Shown piece by piece: positions 5,461 through 9,781 of a DNA stretch of 9,781 nt (positions are counted from its first letter, which is position 1; every line of letters starts with the position of its first letter). Made by a program: the position numbers and the translations under genes. Source of the DNA: JBKQWK01 sp052139595 (GTDB lineage Bacteria > Actinomycetota > Thermoleophilia > UBA2241); contig JBKQWK010000195.1 in NCBI GenBank assembly GCA_052139595.1, positions 1 through 9,781 of the forward strand, in the 5' to 3' direction. A model generated the notes under the pieces. That model had not been told where the DNA came from, made no database searches, and saw only the letters and a program-made list of their open reading frames with translations.

Positions 5461-5788
5461 GCTTTTCTCCATCGGCGTGTAAGGCGAGATGCTTGATGGT
5501 ACGCGGCCAAGTTTTGTGCCGGCAGCGACCTAAGTCTTGCGCCGGCGGCCGCTCTGCGGGCGCCGACACTGCTGGCCGGCGCAGACTCGCCGGGCGCGCT
5601 TGTTAATAAATGCAGGCTTTGCTGCCTCGAGCTGCATCCCAGAGTTGGTCAGACCAGTCTACCTTGGCGTCCACCGATTAGGCAGTAATCCTCTCTGCGC
5701 GGACTGACTCGGCGCGGGTAGACCGTGTTGCTCCAACCCTCCGCCCGTCGACCTGGCTTTGCTGTGACCGCTTGGCGACCGGCGACCG

Positions 5789-5812
5789 TCGTTTTCATCT
5801 CTCGTTTTCATC
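5789..5812. repeat. Direct repeat TCGTTTTCATC upstream of the fructose operon
   Basis: Eleven identical bases occur at 5789-5799 and 5802-5812, a 13-base period, 60 bases upstream of the -35 box. On the other strand each reads GATGAAAACGA. It may be a regulator site; DeoR-type regulators often use repeated T/A-rich half sites, but the period is not a whole number of helical turns. Confidence 0.55.
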
Positions 5813-5839
5813 GCCAGCAATGCAGCGTGCAAGTGGCCG

Positions 5840-5855
5840 TTTTGCGACCGCAAAA
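5840..5855. promoter_or_regulatory. Operator-like dyad TTTTGCGACCGCAAAA
   Basis: A perfect inverted repeat with 7-base arms (TTTTGCG/CGCAAAA) and centre AC sits 16 bases upstream of the -35 box of the fructose operon promoter. Size and position suit a dimeric transcription factor, for example an activator or catabolite regulator. The factor cannot be named. Confidence 0.5.
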
Positions 5856-5871
5856 ATAGTGGCACAAGGCC

Positions 5872-5900
5872 TTGACAAGCAACACATACAGGCATAAAAA
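5872..5900 (+). promoter_or_regulatory. Sigma-70-type promoter of the fructose PTS operon
   Basis: A perfect TTGACA (5872-5877) is followed after exactly 17 bases by TAAAAA (5895-5900; 4 of 6 matches to TATAAT). Transcription would start near 5907, giving a leader of about 30 bases to the regulator gene at 5936. This is the best promoter in the window. Confidence 0.72.
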
Positions 5901-5932
5901 CAGGTAAACACAGATATAGGTCAGGTGAAACA
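5901..5932. promoter_or_regulatory. CAGGT(A/G)AA direct repeats, candidate FruR operator
   Basis: CAGGTAAACA (5901-5910) and CAGGTGAAACA (5922-5932) are spaced 21 bases apart, two helical turns, right over the expected transcription start; a third CAGG lies at 5889-5892 inside the promoter spacer. Binding here would block transcription, as expected for self-repression by the DeoR-type regulator encoded directly downstream. The second copy also holds the AGGTGA ribosome site. Confidence 0.42.
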
Positions 5933-5935
5933 AAG

Positions 5936-6697
5936 ATGTTTGCGGTTGAGCGTCATCAGCGGATTGTGGAACAGGCGCGTTTTGCCGGCAGAGTTGACGT
6001 GGGCGCTCTGGCAGCTCAGCTTTCTGTCACGGCGGAAACAATCCGACGTGACCTGTCAATCCTCGAGGGGCAGGGATTGCTGCGTCGTGTACACGGTGGC
6101 GCTCTGCCTGTCGAGAGCCTGGGCTTTGAGCCTGGGCTCGGTGCGCGAGTTACGGTCATGACGGCCGAAAAAGATCGCATCGCGCTGGCCGCGCTGGCCG
6201 AGGTTCCCGACGGTGGCACCATACTTCTTGACGCCGGTACGTCCACCGCCCGTCTGGCAGAAGCGCTGCCGGCCGGCCGTTCCTTGACCGTGGTGACCAA
6301 TGCACCTTCCATCGCCATGGCGCTCTCGGCACGCACCAATATCACCCTGCTGCTCATCGGCGGGCGGGTGCGCGGGCGCACCCTGGCGGCAGTTGACGAA
6401 TGGGCTCTGCGTCTGCTCGCCGAGGTTTGCTGCGATGTCGCCTTCATCGGCACGAACGGAATCTCGGTAGGTCGCGGTCTGACAACGCCCGATCTGGCGG
6501 AGGCGGCCGTCAAGCGGGCGATGATTCGTGCTGGCCGGCGGGTGATCGTGCTGGCCGACCACACCAAGGTCCAGAACGACTGCTTCGTGCAGTTTGGCAA
6601 CCTGACCGATATCGACGTCTTCGTCACCGACACGGGCCTGGATGATGCCCGTGTCGGTGAACTGTCGGCGGCCGGCCTGCGCGTGGTGCAGGCATGA
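5936..6697 (+). CDS. fruR: DeoR-family transcriptional regulator of the fructose operon (FruR-like)
   Basis: 253 residues, the usual DeoR length. The N-terminal winged helix-turn-helix (about 4-58) shows the family signature: ERHQRIVEQ, then VDVGALAAQLSVTAETIRRDLSIL and EGQGLLRRVHGGA, with RRD (37-39) in the recognition helix region. The C-terminal DeoRC sensor domain has ILLDAGTST (about 96-104), FIGTNGIS, a conserved KRAMI lysine region and VIVLADHTK, which in the family bind a sugar phosphate. Being first in an operon with fruK and the fructose PTS, it is most likely a repressor released by fructose 1-phosphate or fructose 1,6-bisphosphate (inference from homologues). The ATG at 5936 follows AGGTGA by 7 bases. 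Its stop overlaps the fruK start (ATGA), so the two are translationally coupled and the regulator is made whenever the operon is on. Confidence 0.92.
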   Translation: MFAVERHQRIVEQARFAGRVDVGALAAQLSVTAETIRRDLSILEGQGLLRRVHGGALPVESLGFEPGLGARVTVMTAEKDRIALAALAEVPDGGTILLDAGTSTARLAEALPAGRSLTVVTNAPSIAMALSARTNITLLLIGGRVRGRTLAAVDEWALRLLAEVCCDVAFIGTNGISVGRGLTTPDLAEAAVKRAMIRAGRRVIVLADHTKVQNDCFVQFGNLTDIDVFVTDTGLDDARVGELSAAGLRVVQA

Positions 6698-7635
6698 TCG
6701 TCACTCTGACACTCAATCCCAGTGTTGACCGCACTATCGAGGTCGATGCCCTGCAGCGTGGTGGTGTACTTCGTGCTTCGGGCGGGCGCGTGGATCCCGG
6801 GGGCAAAGGTGTGAACGTTTCTCGTGCCCTGGTTGCCAATGGTCAGTCGACGCGCGCTGTCGTGCCGCTCGGCGGCGTCGAGGGAGTTCAGCTGGCCGCC
6901 CTGCTCGACGCCGCCGAGGTAGCGGTCATTCCAATCGCCATCCACGGGTCGGTGCGCGCCAACGTGGCTATCGTCGAGCCTGACGGCACGGTTACAAAGC
7001 TCAACGAGCGCGGCCCTGAGCTGAGCGCGAGCGAAGTCGAGGCCGCTCTCGCAGCGACCACGCTGGCCGCCGCTGAGGCGCGCTGGTTTGCCCTTTGCGG
7101 CAGTCTGCCTCCGGGAGTACCTGATGACATCTACGCGCAGTTGACAGAGCGGCTGCACCTTGCTGGTGTCCAGGTTGCCGTCGACTCGAGTGGCGAAGCT
7201 CTGGCAGCGGCTCTGGGCGCTCAGCCTGACCTCGTTAAGCCCAACCGCGAAGAACTCAGCCAGTCGGCGGCCATGCCGGTGCGTACACTCGGTGAGGCCG
7301 CGGCTGCGGCCGACAGTCTGCGCCGCCGCGGCGCTGGTGCCGTGCTTGCCAGTCTGGGCCCAGACGGAGCCCTGCTCGTTGACAGCACCGGATTTCTGCA
7401 CGGTGAGGCATCGGTGCGGGCTCGCAGTGCTGTGGGCGCCGGCGATGCCCTGTTGGCGGGCTTCCTCGCTGCCGGTGGCCGGGGCCGCGCGGCGCTCGTC
7501 GAGGGTCTTGCCTGGGGTGCAGCAGCGGCGTCTTTGCCCGGCAGTCGCATGCCGGTCCCCAGGGATCTTGACCACGCCGCCGTGAAGGTACACGAGCGGA
7601 TTGATAGTGAACGCAAACTGAGCGAACGGAGCTGA
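6694..7635 (+). CDS. fruK: 1-phosphofructokinase
   Basis: 313 residues of the PfkB/ribokinase family, phosphorylating fructose 1-phosphate with ATP to fructose 1,6-bisphosphate in the cytoplasm. It begins with the family-typical TLNPSVDRTIEV (6-17), carries PfkB signature 1 as DPGGKGVNVSRAL (34-46) and signature 2 around SAVGAGDALLAGF, where GAGD is 248-251 and D251 is the expected catalytic base. The KPNREEL and SLGPDGALLV blocks also fit. LacC-type tagatose-6-phosphate kinases share this fold, but a neighbouring fructose EIIBC and DeoR regulator make fruK the best choice. The ATG overlaps the regulator stop by ATGA, and the EIIA start follows 3 bases after its own stop. The C-terminal tail after about 290 is charged and poorly conserved-looking. 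Confidence 0.93.
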   Translation: MIVTLTLNPSVDRTIEVDALQRGGVLRASGGRVDPGGKGVNVSRALVANGQSTRAVVPLGGVEGVQLAALLDAAEVAVIPIAIHGSVRANVAIVEPDGTVTKLNERGPELSASEVEAALAATTLAAAEARWFALCGSLPPGVPDDIYAQLTERLHLAGVQVAVDSSGEALAAALGAQPDLVKPNREELSQSAAMPVRTLGEAAAAADSLRRRGAGAVLASLGPDGALLVDSTGFLHGEASVRARSAVGAGDALLAGFLAAGGRGRAALVEGLAWGAAAASLPGSRMPVPRDLDHAAVKVHERIDSERKLSERS

Positions 7636-7638
7636 CTC

Positions 7639-8091
7639 ATGGACGATCTCATCACTGGCGATTTTGTCGATCTCGATTTGCCGGCGTCCGATCGCGACGC
7701 GGCGACGCGACGGCTGGCGGAGCTGCTGGCCGCCGGCGGTCGCGTCACCGACGTGGACGGTTTTCTCGCCGACGTGCGCGCACGTGAGGCGCAGATGCCG
7801 ACTGGCATTGAGGGGGGCATCGGCATCCCGCACACGCGCTCGGGCTACGTTACGGTGCCGAGTCTGGCCTTCGGCCGCAGCGCGGCTGGAGTTGATTTCG
7901 GCGCTCCGGACGGTCCGGCAACGCTGATCTTTCTCATCGCCGCGCCTGAGGGCGCTGATGCTGAACACCTCAGCATCCTGGCGGCTCTCGCCCGGCGCCT
8001 CGTGCATGCATCGTTTCGTGACGGGCTGCGTAGCGCGGTCGCCGCACAAGACGTTGTTGACCTTGTCAACAGGGAGGTCCTGGGAAGATGA
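7639..8091 (+). CDS. PTS fructose-type EIIA component
   Basis: A stand-alone 150-residue EIIA of the fructose/mannitol (PTS EIIA type 2) family. It takes phosphate from HPr and hands it to EIIB. The phospho-accepting histidine is H65 in GGIGIPHTRS (59-68), the hallmark of this domain. The preceding helix region (DRDAATRRLAELLAAGGRV, DVDGFLADVRARE) and the following LAFGRSAAGVDFGAPDGPATLIFLIAAP and HLSILAALARRL blocks match the fold throughout. ATG at 7639 has CGGAG 7 bases ahead and comes 3 bases after the fruK stop; the 3' end overlaps the EIIBC start by ATGA. In many actinobacteria EIIA is fused with EIIBC as one protein, so this operon has the split form. It may serve only this permease. 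Confidence 0.93.
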   Translation: MDDLITGDFVDLDLPASDRDAATRRLAELLAAGGRVTDVDGFLADVRAREAQMPTGIEGGIGIPHTRSGYVTVPSLAFGRSAAGVDFGAPDGPATLIFLIAAPEGADAEHLSILAALARRLVHASFRDGLRSAVAAQDVVDLVNREVLGR

Positions 8092-9641
8092 AAATTGTCG
8101 CCGTAACGGCCTGCCCCACCGGCATTGCACATACCTACATGGCGGCGGAAGCGCTTGAGGAAGCCGCCCGTGCCGGCGGCCATGAGATAAAGGTTGAAAC
8201 GCAAGGTGCCGCCGGCGCCACACCGCTGACAGCGGGCGATATTGCTGCCGCGGACGCAGTCATTTTTGCGGTCGATACCGGCGTGCGCGAGCGTGAGCGG
8301 TTTGCTGGCAAACCGCTCGTTGAAGGCACGACCAACGAAGCGATTCGCGACGCCGGCAGCATGCTCGATCAGGCGGTCGCCGCAGCAGCCGCCGCGCCGG
8401 CGACCGCCCCACCGCAAGGGGCGGCTGGTTCGGGCCTGGGAGACTCGACGCCAGCTCCGGTGACCAAGGTCGACCATGAGGCCGGGATCGGTACACGCTT
8501 GCGTCAGTGGCTCATGACTGGCGTCAGCTACATGATCCCCTTCGTCGCCGCCGGCGGCATTCTCATCGCGCTCGCATTTCTCTTCGGCGGCGCAGAAATA
8601 GCAATGAAGGTCAACGGCGGTGTCTTCAATGGTCATCACTACACCGCCGTCACCGATATCACCAAGATCGTCTCGCAAACGGGCTGGGCAGGGTTGATGT
8701 ACAAGGTCGGCACCACGGCCTTTTCGATGCTCGTGCCAATTCTCGCCGGTTTCATCGCCTACGCCATCGCCGATCGCCCTGGCCTGGTGCCGGGCATTGT
8801 TTCGGGGCTGCTGGCCGTGGCCATTGGCGCCGGTTTTCTCGGCGGTCTGGTCGGCGGCCTCATCGCCGGCTTTGTGGCCCTCGGCCTGACGCGTCTGCGG
8901 GTGCCGCGGGCCGTCGCCGGTGTGATGCCAGTGGTCTTTATTCCACTCATCTCCAGCCTCATCATGGGGGTGGTCATGGTGGCCCTCATCGGTCACCCGA
9001 TTGCGCTTGCCCAGAGTGGGCTCACCAACTGGCTGGCCGGTCTGTCGGGCGCCAACTCGGTGCTGCTAGGAGCGCTTCTTGGTCTGATGATGGCGTTTGA
9101 CATGGGCGGCCCGGTCAACAAGGTTGCCTACACCTTTGGCCTTGCGAGTCTGGCCAGCGGCGACACGAAGATCATGGCGGCGGTCATGGCGGCCGGTATG
9201 ACGCCGCCGATTGCTCTGGCCCTGGCCACGGTGGTCCGCCCCAAACTGTTCACCCTGGCGGAGCGCCGCGCCGGCGAAGCCGCCTGGCTGCTGGGTGCCT
9301 CGTTCATAACTGAAGGCGCCATTCCCTTTGCCGCGGCCGACCCGATCCGGGTGATACCGTCATTGATGTTCGGTAGCGCCGTGACGGGAGCTCTGTCCAT
9401 GGCCTTCGGTAGCACGTCGCGGGCACCGCACGGTGGCATCTGGGTGATCGCCCTGATTGGCCGACCCTACTACTTCGTGGTCGCTCTGGTGGTGGGGATC
9501 GTCGTCAGTGCCGTCAGTGTGGTCGTCGCCAAAGGGATTGGCCACCGGGGGGCGGCCGCGGTCGACGATGCGGGGCTGATCGACGTGGCGGCGACGCCAT
9601 TGGCTGCTTCCAGTGGACAGACTCTCTCGATAAACTCATGA
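8088..9641 (+). CDS. fruA: PTS fructose-specific EIIBC permease
   Basis: 517 residues. The N-terminal EIIB domain (1 to about 98) starts with KIVAVTACPTGIAHTYMAAE, where C9 is the phosphocysteine of fructose-type EIIB. A linker rich in Ala, Pro and Gly (about 98-135) joins it to EIIC (about 138-490), a polytopic membrane domain that begins LMTGVSYMIPFVAAGGILIALAF. Conserved EIIC blocks are visible: FDMGGPVNKVAYTF, the sugar-site motif ITEGAIPFAAADP, and RAPHGGIW. It imports fructose and releases it as fructose 1-phosphate for FruK. The usual second EIIB of some FruA proteins (EIIB'BC) is absent. Start ATG 8088 overlaps the EIIA stop, with AGGGAGG (8071-8077) 10 bases ahead. After the last membrane helix there is a short tail with an Ala/Ser-rich end. 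Fructose is inferred from fruK and the sequence type; mannose-like sugars are a lesser alternative. Confidence 0.93.
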   Translation: MKIVAVTACPTGIAHTYMAAEALEEAARAGGHEIKVETQGAAGATPLTAGDIAAADAVIFAVDTGVRERERFAGKPLVEGTTNEAIRDAGSMLDQAVAAAAAAPATAPPQGAAGSGLGDSTPAPVTKVDHEAGIGTRLRQWLMTGVSYMIPFVAAGGILIALAFLFGGAEIAMKVNGGVFNGHHYTAVTDITKIVSQTGWAGLMYKVGTTAFSMLVPILAGFIAYAIADRPGLVPGIVSGLLAVAIGAGFLGGLVGGLIAGFVALGLTRLRVPRAVAGVMPVVFIPLISSLIMGVVMVALIGHPIALAQSGLTNWLAGLSGANSVLLGALLGLMMAFDMGGPVNKVAYTFGLASLASGDTKIMAAVMAAGMTPPIALALATVVRPKLFTLAERRAGEAAWLLGASFITEGAIPFAAADPIRVIPSLMFGSAVTGALSMAFGSTSRAPHGGIWVIALIGRPYYFVVALVVGIVVSAVSVVVAKGIGHRGAAAVDDAGLIDVAATPLAASSGQTLSINS

Positions 9642-9684
9642 GGAGAGCGCCGGTCTCGTTTCTCGTCTACCCAGGGAGGCATCA

Positions 9685-9781
9685 ATGCCCCAGCGTCACG
9701 CCATAGTCGGTTCGCGGGTCGGGGTGCACGCCCGACCCGCGGCCCGCATCGTCCAACTGGCCGCTCGTGAGCCACTGCCGG
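9685..9781 (+). CDS. ptsH: HPr phosphocarrier, N-terminal part (cut by window end)
   Basis: The first 32 codons of HPr are present: ATG at 9685, 5 bases after AGGGAGG (9673-9679), reading MPQRHAIVGSRVGVHARPAA and on to REPLP at the window edge. The active-site motif is VGVHARPA with H15 exactly at the position phosphorylated by enzyme I in HPr proteins, and R17 next to it as usual. The regulatory Ser46 region lies beyond the window. The gene begins 43 bases after the EIIBC stop, with no terminator between, so it belongs to the same operon and supplies phosphate to the EIIA encoded upstream. A fusion to enzyme I or another domain cannot be excluded from this part, since only the N-terminus is seen; enzyme I (ptsI) often follows. 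Confidence 0.9.
   Translation, partial: MPQRHAIVGSRVGVHARPAARIVQLAAREPLP

Larger units (their letters stand above)
5461..5935. other. 475-base intergenic region between the lipoprotein gene and the fructose operon
   Basis: No convincing gene lies here. The half next to the lipoprotein (to about 5600) is GC-rich with several GCCGGC palindromes and must hold the promoter of that minus-strand gene; TACCAT on the minus strand, about 40 bases before its ATG, is a weak -10 candidate. The middle has an AT-rich spot (TTGTTAATAAATG near 5599-5611) and an imperfect hairpin (ATGCAG with CTGCAT flanking GGC/GCC arms). From about 5775 the sequence holds repeated GGCGACC, a TCGTTTTCATC direct repeat, the TTTTGCG dyad, the TTGACA promoter and CAGGT repeats, each listed separately. 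Confidence 0.7.

Noticed and set aside
5659..5895. Minus-strand 78-codon frame in the spacer before the fructose operon
   Set aside because: It would run over the fructose promoter and operator sites, with low-complexity sequence and no domain; the region is better read as regulatory.
6016..8223. A 735-codon open frame on the minus strand across the regulator, fruK and EIIA genes
   Set aside because: It lies antisense to three firmly identified genes. High GC makes stops rare in this opposite frame, and its protein is Arg/Ala-rich with no recognisable domain.
7845..8996. A 383-codon minus-strand frame antisense to EIIA/EIIBC
   Set aside because: Rich in His, Gly and Asp from reverse reading of membrane codons; no domain, and the plus strand is clearly coding.

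Overview
This 9.8 kb window is high-GC bacterial chromosome. Genes lie on both strands, and many starts are preceded by clear AGGAGG/GGGAGG-type ribosome binding sites. Gene content (cation diffusion facilitator end, NmrA-type reductase, a DUF6069-like membrane protein, tandem rubrerythrins, an ABM-fold protein, a fructose PTS operon) fits a GC-rich Gram-positive-type bacterium such as an actinobacterium, or a Chloroflexi member. The sequence alone does not decide between them. I see no transposase, integrase, CRISPR array, tRNA or rRNA.

Layout. 1-236 (+) is the 3' end of a cation diffusion facilitator gene. It converges, across a terminator-like hairpin, on an NmrA-family NAD(P)-binding protein (271-1146, -). 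A four-helix DUF6069-like membrane protein (1271-1705, -) follows, possibly on a leaderless transcript, and is divergent from an unrecognised 143-aa protein (1966-2397, +). The 2556-4522 stretch holds two paralogous rubrerythrins and a peroxiredoxin-fold protein without any cysteine, all on the plus strand, each separated from the next by a long perfect hairpin. An ABM-like protein (4646-5014, +) then converges on a small putative lipoprotein with pseudopilin-like sequence (5071-5460, -).

A 475-base non-coding region (5461-5935) leads into the main operon, 5936 to the window end: DeoR/FruR-type regulator, 1-phosphofructokinase (fruK), PTS EIIA, PTS EIIBC and the start of HPr (ptsH, cut by the window end). 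The first four genes overlap by ATGA or are 3 bases apart. A TTGACA promoter with 17-base spacing lies just upstream, flanked by an inverted repeat and followed by direct repeats that are candidate regulator sites. Together these genes make a nearly complete fructose uptake and activation route: HPr~P to EIIA to EIIB, fructose imported through EIIC as fructose 1-phosphate, then FruK to fructose 1,6-bisphosphate. Enzyme I is not visible and may follow beyond the window.

I did not find a convincing new multi-gene system. The points most worth a second look are the cysteine-free peroxiredoxin homologue beside the tandem rubrerythrins, the pseudopilin-like domain on an apparent lipoprotein signal, the operator-like sites of the fructose operon, and a duplicated C-terminal peptide lying just past a stop codon.
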